DNA of 35,173 nt from Planctomycetota bacterium (GCA_016873195.1 VGXW01000012.1:1-35173); one strand, 5' to 3'. Positions 16,430-28,202 are shown, counted from the stretch's first letter. Notes: generated from the letters alone by a model not told the origin. A program made the numbers and translations.

Positions 16430-18218
16430 CCTTGGCCGCGGCCCCTCCGGGCGGCGGCCCGTCTGGGCGCGGCACCATGACCGTCAGCTCCCGCACCTTC
16501 GGGTGGATCTGGACGACCTGCTCGAGCTTCAGGTGCTTCGACCCCTGGTACTCGCGGCCGTCGGCGAGACAGGCGACGCCGGCGACGTGGCGCAGTCGCA
16601 GCAGCACGCCGCGCGCCTCCGGCGCGATCTCGATCTCGCGGAAGGTGCCCAGCGGGTCCTTCCACAGCGCGATCGTGCGCGACGGCGGGTGGCCGTCGGC
16701 GTGGCTGCGCCGCACCATGCCGAGCGACGTCAAGGTCAGCACCGACGAACCCGGATCGTCTGCGAGCACGCACGCGTAGTGACCCGGCCACCGGCTCTTC
16801 AACTGTGGTCCGTCCAGCAGCAGCGCCAGCACGAGCGAGGGGGCCAGCGTCCGCAGCAGGTCGCCGATCGGCTCCTGCCGGGCGAGGTCCTCGCAGATCA
16901 GGGGTGCGATCACGAGGCTGTTGGGCGCCGCTCCGATCTCCAACACGAACTGGCGGCGGCGGCTGATGTCGATGCGCTCCCACCACGTGCGCCGCTGGCT
17001 CAGCGCCGAACCGAGCTGGTACTGCGCGATCTGCGAGGCGTCGAGGTACCAGCGGTGGTGCTTGCACTGCTGTCCCCAGCCGATGCCCGGCGAGGAATCA
17101 CTGGCGTCGTCGTCGTGGGGAAAGCAGCTGAAGGCCGCGAGGTTCCGGTCGTGGCCTTCCGGGGACGACCCGGGCGCCTGCACGCCGGCGACGATCAGGG
17201 TAACCCCGTGGGCACCGGCAACCTCCCGCAGGATCCGCACCTGAGATTCGGCGACCGCCAGCTCCGGTAGCACGACGATCTCGACCGGGTCGCCGTCCGC
17301 CTGCGCCGCGTCCAGCAACTCGTCGAGCGATTCTCGCAGTCCGTCGTCGCCGAGGCGCGCCTTCGGCTCATAGCTGAAGTAGCCGAAGCGGCCGGGGTTC
17401 ATGGCTGGTCGATCTCCGTGCGGCACGGCGCGGAAGTCGGAGGCCGCCACCGTCTCCGGCCAGGGCAGGAGCAGGATGTTGACGCGTTCGCCCACCGGCT
17501 GATTCGTGACCGGCAGCCGGCGCCAATCGACTTCGACGAGCGGATTGCAGACCGCCAGGTGACGCGAAAGGCTCCTCACCGTCACGCCGGTGGTTCGCGA
17601 CACGGACTTCGGCAGCACGCGGCAGTTCGCGGCGGGGATGCGCGCAAGAGTAGCTGCTTTCAGCATCAGTCCGTGGTAGCGCTCCACGACGTGGATCGCG
17701 GGCGAAGGCGAATCGCCTGCGATCCGGCAGGCGGGGGCGTCGAGGTAGGCGCCGGCCTCGTCTGCCACGGCATTGAGCGTCGCGATCACGGAGAGGTCGT
17801 CCCAGTGCTCGACCTTGCCGAGTTCCAGCACCTCGAGATCGCGGAGCTTGGCGAAGTGCTCGATCAGTTCGTCCAGCCGTGGCGGCAGCCTGCCCGTCTT
17901 GCGGAGGTCGAAGGCGGCAAGATCCCGGAGCGACGTGTTCTCCGCGTCCAGCAGCGTACCGATCTCGCGCAGCCACTCCGCGGCCAACGTGCGGATGCCT
18001 GCGGCCCAGTCGCCGGTCGGTGGCCAGCGCTTCGTCGGCGGCACGGACACCAGCAGGCGGTATGCGTCCGAGGCGCGCAGGATGGACGTCGTCAGCGCGA
18101 ACAGGTCGGGTGGCCACGACGCGAACCAGTACTCGTCGACACCGGCGCGGAGCCGCTCCCGCGCTTCACGGATGCTCAGGGTCACTGGCGCTTTCCTTCG
18201 CGCCGGGGCACGGCGCAT
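16200..18218 (-). CDS. Carbon-nitrogen hydrolase (nitrilase-fold) protein with long uncharacterised N-terminal region
   Basis: Nitrilase triad motifs: Glu in IVVLPELAVAES, Lys in QQCKHHRWYLDASQ, Cys in SLVIAPLICEDLAR. About 290 aa N-terminal region starting DEYWFASWPPDLFALTTSILRASDAYRLLVSVPPTKRWPP. Alternative GTG start at 18185. The C-terminal ~75 aa is low-complexity. Confidence 0.72.
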   Translation of the reverse strand: MRRAPARRKAPVTLSIREARERLRAGVDEYWFASWPPDLFALTTSILRASDAYRLLVSVPPTKRWPPTGDWAAGIRTLAAEWLREIGTLLDAENTSLRDLAAFDLRKTGRLPPRLDELIEHFAKLRDLEVLELGKVEHWDDLSVIATLNAVADEAGAYLDAPACRIAGDSPSPAIHVVERYHGLMLKAATLARIPAANCRVLPKSVSRTTGVTVRSLSRHLAVCNPLVEVDWRRLPVTNQPVGERVNILLLPWPETVAASDFRAVPHGDRPAMNPGRFGYFSYEPKARLGDDGLRESLDELLDAAQADGDPVEIVVLPELAVAESQVRILREVAGAHGVTLIVAGVQAPGSSPEGHDRNLAAFSCFPHDDDASDSSPGIGWGQQCKHHRWYLDASQIAQYQLGSALSQRRTWWERIDISRRRQFVLEIGAAPNSLVIAPLICEDLARQEPIGDLLRTLAPSLVLALLLDGPQLKSRWPGHYACVLADDPGSSVLTLTSLGMVRRSHADGHPPSRTIALWKDPLGTFREIEIAPEARGVLLRLRHVAGVACLADGREYQGSKHLKLEQVVQIHPKVRELTVMVPRPDGPPPGGAAAKATPQPPGRTGQVHHPKRSRGPASSSGRHAAAASRPADPGSRAARAPGEPRAATPKRSARAGPARGGRRRADEPPAP

Positions 18219-18388
18219 CGGGTTCTCGCTCGCTCGCGAGGATGCGGACCGGGGCTGTGCCAGTCAAGCGAGGAGTCGCTACTCGCGCGCGCCGAGCGGG
18301 GAACGGCTGCAACTGCTGCGGGCGGTCGCTTGGCCCGTCCGCGCGGCGACCATCGCTCGGCGCGAGGTCGGGCGACTATCGTCTGGGC

Positions 18389-19720
18389 ATGCTCGGCCGC
18401 TCCCTGCTCGTCGTCGCATCGCTCCTCCCCGCGCTCCAACCCGCGCCCGCGCAGCAACCCTTCGACTTCGCGGCTGCCTCGCGCGACGTGCCCAGACCAC
18501 GCGAACTCTGGCCGATCGTGCGGCAGCACCGCGTGCCGCTCGGGTTCGAGGTCCGGTCGGACGAGACCGTGCCGAGCGACACCGACCCGCGGCTCGAGCT
18601 GCGCAAGGTCCGCGCGCACTTCTGGAGCCAGGAACTCGAAGGCAAGAGGTGGGGCCACGAGTGCGTGATCTTCACGCCGGCCGGCGCGGCCGCCGCCGCC
18701 AACGCGGCCGGCGCGCGCCGCGGCAAGGTCGTCGTGATCGGCTCGCCGGGCGGCAGCGCCTTCCCCGTGCACGTCGACAAGTACGCCGAACCGATCGCCG
18801 CGCGCACCGGCTATCCGACGATGGTGCTCGTCAATCCCGGCACCTACCCCGACGGCAGCGACATCGAGGCCGACATCGGGGTGCTCGACCGGCTGCGCAA
18901 GGCGACCGGCGCGAACCACTACAACATGAACTGCCAGCTCGCGGTCGTCTACGTGCAGGCGATGGACGCGCTGCAGCAGTTCCTCGGCCTCGACGAACTG
19001 CACGCGGTCGTCGGCGGGCACAGCAAACGCGGGCGCAGCGCGACGGTCGCCGCGGCGTTCGACCCGCGCGTCGCGAGCGCCGTGATCATGGGCAACGAGG
19101 GCGTCCACCGCACCGACACGGTCGAGTGGCATCTGTCGTTCCACCACGCCTTCTTCCAGGACCAGGTCCCGGACCTGCCCGTCTTCTACCTCGGCGCGAC
19201 CAACGAGGACGGCTACCGGATGTTCAACGTCAACATCCTGCAGGAACGGCTGCGGCGCCCGATGACGATCGAGCTGATCCCGAACTACTGCCACTCGAAC
19301 TACAGCGAGATCCAGTTCATGGACTTCCTGATGTGGGTCGCGCACGTGTTCGACGGCCGGCCGCTGACGCGCATCGTCGGCGTCGCGCACGAACGGCTCG
19401 CCGACCGGTCACTGTTCCGCGCGCGGCTCGAGGGCGAGGCCAAGGTGCAGGTCGTGAAGGCCTGGTACGTCTACAGCGACGATCCGGCGTGGCGCGACCT
19501 GATGTGGTACCACCTGATCATGGACCGGGTCGGCGACCACTACGAGGCCGTGCTGCCGGGCAAGATCCCCGACGCCTTCCTGATCGAGGTCGGCGACACG
19601 GCGCTCGGCTACCCGGGCTACGTGTCGAGCCTGCCGCAGAAGCTGACCGACGCAGAGGTGGTCGAGCGCAGGTCGCGCGGTTCGCGGCCGCGGCTCTGGG
19701 AGCCGCCCGCGCGCAAGTGA
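18389..19720 (+). CDS. PhoPQ-activated pathogenicity-related (PqaA-like) alpha/beta hydrolase, secreted
   Basis: Signal-like MLGRSLLVVASLLPALQPAPAQ; LDELHAVVGGHSKRGRSATVAAAFDPRVASAVIMGNEGVHRTD; VFYLGATNEDGYRMFNVNILQERL. Confidence 0.72.
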   Translation: MLGRSLLVVASLLPALQPAPAQQPFDFAAASRDVPRPRELWPIVRQHRVPLGFEVRSDETVPSDTDPRLELRKVRAHFWSQELEGKRWGHECVIFTPAGAAAAANAAGARRGKVVVIGSPGGSAFPVHVDKYAEPIAARTGYPTMVLVNPGTYPDGSDIEADIGVLDRLRKATGANHYNMNCQLAVVYVQAMDALQQFLGLDELHAVVGGHSKRGRSATVAAAFDPRVASAVIMGNEGVHRTDTVEWHLSFHHAFFQDQVPDLPVFYLGATNEDGYRMFNVNILQERLRRPMTIELIPNYCHSNYSEIQFMDFLMWVAHVFDGRPLTRIVGVAHERLADRSLFRARLEGEAKVQVVKAWYVYSDDPAWRDLMWYHLIMDRVGDHYEAVLPGKIPDAFLIEVGDTALGYPGYVSSLPQKLTDAEVVERRSRGSRPRLWEPPARK

Positions 19721-19758
19721 TCCGTGCGCCGGCGGCGCGGCCGGCCGACAATCGGGGC

Positions 19759-21675
19759 ATGGCACGCACCTCGCCCGGTCCGTTCTCGCTGCTCGCCGCC
19801 GCCTGTCTCGGCGCCGCCGCCGCGATCCCCGCGCAGGACCTTGCCGACATCACGCGGCCTATCGACGCGCGGCGCATGCGCGCGTCCAGCGGCCTGTTCG
19901 ACCCCGAGTCGAACGACGACGCGCTGCGCATCGCGCCCGGCGAGACCGCGACGCTCGCCGAACTGCGCGGGCCCGGCGAGATCCGCCACATGTGGTTCAC
20001 GATCGGCGCCGAACACCGCCGCTATCCGCGCTCGCTCGTGCTGCGCATCCATTGGGACGGCGCCGAGGTGCCGTCGGTCGAGACGCCGATCGGCGACTTC
20101 TTCGCCGCCGGCAACGGCATGCGCGCGACGGTCAGTTCGCTGCCGATCGAGGTCACGAGCTACGGCCGCGCGATGAACTCCTACTGGCGCATGCCGTTCG
20201 GCAAGAGCGCCAGGATCACGATCACGAACGAGTCCAGCGGCCGCGTCAGCTCGTGTTACTACTACATCGACTGGCTGCAGCAGGACCGCGCGCCGGCCGA
20301 CCTGATGTACTTCCACGCGCGCTACCGGCAGGAGTTCCCGGTGCCCGAGTTCACGCCCTACGTGGTCGCCGACCTGCGCGGCCGCGGCCACTACGTGGGC
20401 ACCGTGCTGTCGATCCAGAGCTGCAACGGCGAGTGGCTCGGCGAATCCGACGACCGCTTCTACATCGACGGCGAAGCGACGCCGTCGCTGGTCGGCACCG
20501 GCATGGAGGACTACCTGACCGACGCCTGGAACCTGCGCCTGTTCAGCAATCTGCGCGCCGGCGTGACGATCTACGAGCCGAAGGCGATGGACCAGCGCAT
20601 GACCGCCTACCACTGGCACATCGCCGCGCCGATCACGTTCCGCGAGTCGCTGCGCCTGGAGATCGAGCGGCGCAGCTTCATGACGATGAAGGACCCGGCG
20701 AGCGGCGAGTCGAAGACCTTCGACTTCAAGTACCGGCCCGATCTGCTGTCCTCGGTCGCGTTCTGGTACGCGACCGCGCCGGCACCGCGCTTCTGGGACT
20801 TCCCGCCGGTCGAGGCGCGGCTGAATCCGGAGGTGATGGTGGAGACGACGCAGATGGTCGAACGCATCCGCCGCGCCGACGGCGTGGTGGTGGAGGCGCG
20901 CAGCAACCGCGCGATGGGCGCGACCAGCGGCCCGTCGCGCAAGAAGATGACCTTCGTCGGCAACCGCGGGCCCGGCGGCTGGATCGAGGTGCCGTTCACT
21001 TTGCCCGAGGGTGGGGTCTGGTCGATCTCGGTGTTCCAGTCGCTGTTCTGGCACTACGGCATGTGGCGCGTCTCGCTGCGCGGCCCGGGCATCGACGAGG
21101 TGCTCGACGGCGCGATGGACTTCTTCGTCGACCGCCACCACAACCGCGGCGACCAACCCGAGAACTTCCTCTACGGCACGTGGTTCGACAACAAGTGCGG
21201 CGTGCGCCGGCTCGCCGCGGGCGACTACGTGATGCGCTTCGAGTGCGTGGGCGCCAATCCGCTGTCGCGCCGCCGCGGCACCACGGAGCCGGGCTACGAC
21301 ATGGCCCTCGACGGCATCTCGCTGCGGCGGCTGCCGTGGCAGGGGGACATGTGGGAGTGGCTGCAGGGCTACCTGGCCCGCGAACAGGCGCGCGAGTCGG
21401 CGATGGTGGCGGAGGCCAGACGTTTCGTAACGATCCTCGCCGCCGCGGTCGAGGAGTTCCGGCGGCGGCAAGGGCGATTGCCCAGGGAACTCGGCGAACT
21501 GCTCGGCGCCGACCTGCAGTCGCTGCCCGAGGGCATGCGCACGCGTTTGCCGCGGGATCCCTGGGGCCAGGAGTACGGTTATGCGGCGCCCGGCCGGCAC
21601 AACGTCGAGGGCGCCGACGTCTGGTCGGTGCACGGCAACTCGCGCCGGCCGAGCGGCTGGATCGGCAACTGGTAG
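19759..21675 (+). CDS. DUF2961 (GH172-type) protein fused to C-terminal GspG-like type II secretion pseudopilin domain
   Basis: DUF2961 core: SSGLFDPESNDDALRIAPGETATLAELRGPGEIRHMWFTIG...GDFFAAGNGM...SYWRMPFGKSARITITNESS...GTGMEDYLTDAWN. C-terminus: EARRFVTILAAAVEEFRRRQGRLPRELGELL...LPRDPWGQEYGYAAPGRHNVEGADVWSVHGNSRRPSGWIGNW, matching the GspG C-terminal pattern. Confidence 0.85.
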   Translation: MARTSPGPFSLLAAACLGAAAAIPAQDLADITRPIDARRMRASSGLFDPESNDDALRIAPGETATLAELRGPGEIRHMWFTIGAEHRRYPRSLVLRIHWDGAEVPSVETPIGDFFAAGNGMRATVSSLPIEVTSYGRAMNSYWRMPFGKSARITITNESSGRVSSCYYYIDWLQQDRAPADLMYFHARYRQEFPVPEFTPYVVADLRGRGHYVGTVLSIQSCNGEWLGESDDRFYIDGEATPSLVGTGMEDYLTDAWNLRLFSNLRAGVTIYEPKAMDQRMTAYHWHIAAPITFRESLRLEIERRSFMTMKDPASGESKTFDFKYRPDLLSSVAFWYATAPAPRFWDFPPVEARLNPEVMVETTQMVERIRRADGVVVEARSNRAMGATSGPSRKKMTFVGNRGPGGWIEVPFTLPEGGVWSISVFQSLFWHYGMWRVSLRGPGIDEVLDGAMDFFVDRHHNRGDQPENFLYGTWFDNKCGVRRLAAGDYVMRFECVGANPLSRRRGTTEPGYDMALDGISLRRLPWQGDMWEWLQGYLAREQARESAMVAEARRFVTILAAAVEEFRRRQGRLPRELGELLGADLQSLPEGMRTRLPRDPWGQEYGYAAPGRHNVEGADVWSVHGNSRRPSGWIGNW

Positions 21676-21747
21676 GGCGGGATGCGAGGAACCGGGCCAC
21701 CTCGGCAGTCCCGCCGCGCCGAACACGGGGCCGACACGACCACCGAC

Positions 21748-22605
21748 ATGACGACCGACGAACTGCCGCTCAGCGACGTGTCCGACACCGGACTCATGAC
21801 GCTGTTCTGCCGCGTGCGCGAGAGCCGCTCGGCGCGGCCGATCCTGCACGATCCGGCGGCCGAGGCGCTCGCCGACCGACTGTTGCCGCTGGTCGCCAAG
21901 GTGGACCGCGAACTGCCGCGCCGGCTCGCACGCGGCAAGGTGCACCCGCTGCTCGCCGTCTACCTCGCGCTGCGGACCCGGCACTACGACGGCATCGCGC
22001 GCGGCTTCGTCGCGCGGCATCCGCCCGGCATCGTCGTCGACCTCGGCTGCGGCATGGACACGCGGTTCCAGCGCCTCGACGACGGCGCAATCACCCTGTT
22101 CGACCTCGACCTGCCCGAGATGATCGCCGTCAAGCGGCGGTTCACGGCGGCGAACGAACGCCACCGGCTGCTGGGCTGCTCGGCGCTCGACCACGCCTGG
22201 CTCGACGAGGTCGCCGCGGTCGCCCGGGGCCCGGTGCTGTTCCTCGCCGAGGGCCTGTTCCCGTACTTCGAACCGGCGGCGGCGAAGGAACTCGTGCTCG
22301 CGCTGCAGCGGCGGTTCCCGGGCTCGGAGCTCGTGTTCGAGACCTGCGCCGCGCGCTGGTTGTCGCCGCTGATCCGGTCCGTCGTGCACTTCAAGATGCG
22401 CCGCGTCGGCATCGGCCGCACGGCGGTCTACCGCTTCGGCCTGCGCGACGGGCGCGAGGTGGAGGACTGGGGCCCGGGCATCCGGCTGCTCGGCGAGTGG
22501 AGCTGGCTCGACGAGGACGAGCCGAAGATCGGCTGGCTGCGCCTGCTGCGCCGCTGGCGTGCGGTGCGGAGGAGCCAGTGGGCGGTGCACTGCCGGCTCG
22601 GATAG
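21748..22605 (+). CDS. Class I SAM-dependent methyltransferase (LCM/PPM1/TcmP-like)
   Basis: VSDTGLMTLFCRVRESRSARPILHDPAAEALADRL; RTRHYDGIARGFVARHPPGIVVDLGCGMDTRFQRLD; FDLDLPEMIAVKRRF; GPVLFLAEGLFPYFEP. Confidence 0.85.
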   Translation: MTTDELPLSDVSDTGLMTLFCRVRESRSARPILHDPAAEALADRLLPLVAKVDRELPRRLARGKVHPLLAVYLALRTRHYDGIARGFVARHPPGIVVDLGCGMDTRFQRLDDGAITLFDLDLPEMIAVKRRFTAANERHRLLGCSALDHAWLDEVAAVARGPVLFLAEGLFPYFEPAAAKELVLALQRRFPGSELVFETCAARWLSPLIRSVVHFKMRRVGIGRTAVYRFGLRDGREVEDWGPGIRLLGEWSWLDEDEPKIGWLRLLRRWRAVRRSQWAVHCRLG

Positions 22606-22739
22606 CCAGCACTCCCGACCTGCCCGGCCTCGGGGCCGCTCTTCGCCGCCGCAGGACGACGTTGCGTCGGCCGTGCCGAACCTGCTCCGGCTGCCGCCGG
22701 CACCGTTCTCGTCGGTCGGGACGACCGGTCACCGCGCGG

Positions 22740-23972
22740 TCATCGCGCGTCCCGTTTCCCGAGCGCGTTCGTGATGTCCGCCAGTCCGACGCCGAGCACC
22801 GCGCGCGCCACCGGATCGAGCGCTGCCTCCGGCCCGGTCAGGTGCACCGTGCGGTGGAGGTGCGAGAGGCTCGCTCCCGGCGCCAGGGCGGCCGCGGGAG
22901 ACGACGATTCGAGTTCGTAGAAGGGGCCCAGCGGCTTCGCGCCCGGCGCCGGCGGGCCGTCGTTGTAGCTGTTGGCCGCGTCGCCGGCGAACGGGTCGTC
23001 CTGCAGCTTCCACAGCGAGTTCACGTAGTCGGTCGCGCCCGCGGGCTGGGTGAACTGCACGATGGTCAGCACGCGAGCGGCGGCGTCGTAGCTGCCGAGC
23101 ACGCCCGTGCTGCGGCGCGGGCCGATGCCGATCTTGCTGCGGTACTTGCCGTCCCCGCTGAAGTAGATCACGTCGTCGCGCACCGACAGCCGCTCGGGCG
23201 GCACCTCGCCGAAGTAGTCGGCCGTCACCTTCCTGCCGAGCTCGGCGTCCGCTCCCGCGCGGATCGGCACGACGACGGTGGTCGCCGGCGAGGGGTTGAA
23301 CATGCCGAGGATCCAGATGGAGAGCAGCCCGGTCTCCTTGCGCCACGGCTCCTTGCCCGCGTTGGTGATCCGGTTGTCCGATTCGTAGGCGACCAGCGAC
23401 ACGCCCGCCGCCGGCGCCGCGCCCAGCGCCTTCCAGATCGCCGCGGCCTCGAGCAGGCGCACCTCGCGGTCGACCTCGACGTCGAACTTCGTGCCCGAGT
23501 AGTTCGTCAACTCGAAGCGCGCGGCGAAGCGCGCGGCGCTGCGCGACCGGTTCGCGACCCGGAACGGCAGCGTGTCGATCGGGGCCGGCGTCTGCCAGTC
23601 GGCCAGCTCGAACTTCGCGCCCTTCGCGAAGAAGATCGAGAACTGGCCGCCTTCCGGCCCCAGCCAGAAACGATCCTCCCCGCCGAACGGGTTCATGTGC
23701 GGCAGGAGCTTCCGCGAGGCGATCAGCTCGCGGTTGATCCAGCCGAAGCTGGCGCCGGTGTCGCCGCCCGCCGTGCTGGTCACGACGCGGCCCTGCCACG
23801 CGGGCGCGAGCGCCACGCGGGCCGCACCGGACTCGTCGCTCAGCACGATGACGTCGGTGTACGGCTTCAGGAACGCGACGTCGTCGGCGAAGCTCGGCGT
23901 GCGGGCGCCCTGCGCGAGAAGGGTGGGTGCGGTCATGCAGATCAGCGCGGCAGTGAGGGGGATTCGGGTCAT
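22740..23972 (-). CDS. DUF6786-like secreted protein
   Basis: MTRIPLTAALICMTAPTLLAQ signal-like; SFADDVAFLKPYTDVIVLSDESGAARVALAPAWQGRVVTSTAGGDTGASFGWINRELIAS...HMNPFGGEDRFWLGPEGGQFSIFFAKGAKFELADWQTPAPID. Confidence 0.65.
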   Translation of the reverse strand: MTRIPLTAALICMTAPTLLAQGARTPSFADDVAFLKPYTDVIVLSDESGAARVALAPAWQGRVVTSTAGGDTGASFGWINRELIASRKLLPHMNPFGGEDRFWLGPEGGQFSIFFAKGAKFELADWQTPAPIDTLPFRVANRSRSAARFAARFELTNYSGTKFDVEVDREVRLLEAAAIWKALGAAPAAGVSLVAYESDNRITNAGKEPWRKETGLLSIWILGMFNPSPATTVVVPIRAGADAELGRKVTADYFGEVPPERLSVRDDVIYFSGDGKYRSKIGIGPRRSTGVLGSYDAAARVLTIVQFTQPAGATDYVNSLWKLQDDPFAGDAANSYNDGPPAPGAKPLGPFYELESSSPAAALAPGASLSHLHRTVHLTGPEAALDPVARAVLGVGLADITNALGKRDAR

Positions 23973-24038
23973 GGCGTCGGCACCGTGCAGGCGGAAGCCT
24001 ACCCCTCCGGATCCTGATCTTGCACGGCGGGATCGTGC

Positions 24039-24066
24039 CCGCACCCGGTGCCGGCACCGGGTGCGG
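24039..24066. repeat. 28-nt perfect palindrome
   Basis: CCGCACCCGGTGCC|GGCACCGGGTGCGG, in the intergenic region between the APC permease stop and the DUF6786 start (both minus strand). Confidence 0.8.
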
Positions 24067-24141
24067 TCCGGCAGCGGCCGGCTGCAACGAGAGGACCTCC
24101 GATCCCGGACCACGTCCGGAGCCAGACGATGATGCCGCCGC

Positions 24142-25425
24142 CTACCCCGCCCGGGCCCGCAGGCCGCGGCCCGCCGCGGCGACCGCGACCCCGAGCGTCA
24201 GCACCCCGAGCAGCGCGTCCCCCGGTGCCGCCAGCACCGAGCCGATCGCGAACCACGTCACGATGCCGACGAACAGGAGCGGCACCACCGGCCAGCCCCG
24301 GCACGGCACCGCGGCGGCCCCCTCGGCCACACGAAGCCGCATCATGCCGACCACCGTCGCGGCCGCCGACACGCTGAGCGTCCAGCCGATGTAGGTCATC
24401 AGCTGCTGCAGCCCCGCGGCCCACAGGAACACGAGCGCGAGCCCGGCCTGCAGCGCGATCGCCGCGCGCGGCGGCCTGCCCGCCGCGCCGGCGAGCCAGC
24501 GCGGCAGCGCCCCGTCCTCGGCCATGCGCGCGTAGACGCGCGGACCCGCCATCGTCATGCCGGTGATCGAGGTCAGCAGGGCGAGACAGACGATGCCGGT
24601 GACCAGCACCTCGCCGGGCCGGCCGAGCAGGCCGCGCGCGGCGATCGCCGCGACCTCGGGCTGGCCGGCGAGTTCGCCGGCGGGCACCGACCACAGGAAC
24701 ACCGCGTTCAGCAGCACGTAGGCCGCGGTCACCACGAGCGTGCCGAGCAGCATCGCGCGCGGCACGTTGCGGCCCGGGTCGTGCACTTCGCCGGCGACGT
24801 AGGCCGCGGCGTTCCAGCCCGAGTAGGCGAGCGCGATCCACGGCATCGACTTCGCGAAGCCCGCGAACGGTGTCGCCGCGGCGGGCAGCCCCAGCACCTC
24901 CGGGCCGCCGAGCAGGCGCAGCGACAGCGCGAGGAAGACCATGATCAGCAGCACCTTGGCCAGCACGACGAAGTCCTGCAGCAGGGCCCCGGTGCGCACG
25001 GCCCGGCCGTGCATCAGCGCGGCCAGCAGGATCGCCGCGGTGCCGGCCCAGGGCAGTTCCGGCGGCGCCACGCCGAGCAGGCGGCCGCCGTAGATCTCCA
25101 GCGTGTGCGCCGCCATCGCGATCGGCGCGCTGAACCCGGCCAGCATCGAGACGATGCCCGCCGCGACGCCGGCCGCCGGGTGCAGCGTGCGCCGCAGGTA
25201 CTCGTACTCGCCGCCCGAACCGGGCAGCCGCAGCGCCAGCGCGCCGTAGCTCAGCGCGCCGCAGACGGCGAGCGCGCCGCCGGCGAGCCAGGCGAACAGC
25301 ACGAGCCAGCGGCTGCCGAGGTCGTGCAGCGCGAAGCCCGAGGTCGTGAACACGCCGACCCCGATCATGTTCGCGATCACGAGGCTGGTCGCGCTGCGCA
25401 GCGGGATCCGCCCGGGTGCGTTCAT
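24142..25425 (-). CDS. APC-family amino acid permease
   Basis: SATSLVIANMIGVGVFTTSGFALHDLG; PGSGGEYEYLRRTLHPAAGVAAG; PWIALAYSGWNAAAYVAGEVHDPGRNVPRAMLLGTLVV; SITGMTMAGPRVYARMAEDGALP. Confidence 0.9.
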   Translation of the reverse strand: MNAPGRIPLRSATSLVIANMIGVGVFTTSGFALHDLGSRWLVLFAWLAGGALAVCGALSYGALALRLPGSGGEYEYLRRTLHPAAGVAAGIVSMLAGFSAPIAMAAHTLEIYGGRLLGVAPPELPWAGTAAILLAALMHGRAVRTGALLQDFVVLAKVLLIMVFLALSLRLLGGPEVLGLPAAATPFAGFAKSMPWIALAYSGWNAAAYVAGEVHDPGRNVPRAMLLGTLVVTAAYVLLNAVFLWSVPAGELAGQPEVAAIAARGLLGRPGEVLVTGIVCLALLTSITGMTMAGPRVYARMAEDGALPRWLAGAAGRPPRAAIALQAGLALVFLWAAGLQQLMTYIGWTLSVSAAATVVGMMRLRVAEGAAAVPCRGWPVVPLLFVGIVTWFAIGSVLAAPGDALLGVLTLGVAVAAAGRGLRARAG

Positions 25426-25703
25426 CGCCTGCGGCGGCCCCGCCGCCGGGTCGCGCGCCAGGGCAGGGCGCGCGGCATCGAGAACCTCGCCATCGCGCCA
25501 TCTTCGGCGACGCGTGCGGGCGCGACAACGACGCCGGGCGCCACGGCGGAGGCTCGCGCCGGGCGGGGGCGCCGGCTTCCGCCGGCGGCGGCACGTCACG
25601 CTGGCATGGCCGCAGGGCCCTGGGTAGCTTTCGCCGCCAGTTTTCCCGGGCGGTCGGCCTCACTCGCCGAACTCGCTCAGCCATGCACGGAAAGGAGCGT
25701 TGG

Positions 25704-28127
<2,424 letters not shown>

Positions 28128-28140
28128 GCCGCGGCCCCGG

Positions 28141-28179
28141 TTCGCGGTCCCGGTCCGCGGTCCCGGTCCGCGGTCGCGC
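28141..28179. repeat. Three tandem ~13-nt units (TTCGCGGTCCCGG / TCCGCGGTCCCGG / TCCGCGGTCGCGC)
   Basis: Direct reading of the intergenic region between convergent hppA and the PQQ-propeller gene. Confidence 0.6.
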
Positions 28180-28202
28180 CCGCGGTGCTCACCGCCGCGG
28201 GC
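28178..28202. terminator. 8-bp perfect stem hairpin between convergent genes
   Basis: GCCCGCGG-tgctcaccg-CCGCGGGC; overlaps the stop codon of the minus-strand PQQ-propeller gene; no T-tract. Confidence 0.4.

Noticed and set aside
16200-18218. Calling the nitrilase protein a DRT1 reverse transcriptase
   Set aside because: No RT catalytic motif (YxDD) in the N-terminal region; only the nitrilase portion is comparable, so the DRT1 label is not supported.
19618-22590. 990-aa ORF on - strand
   Set aside because: Antisense to the DUF2961 and methyltransferase genes; compositionally aberrant.
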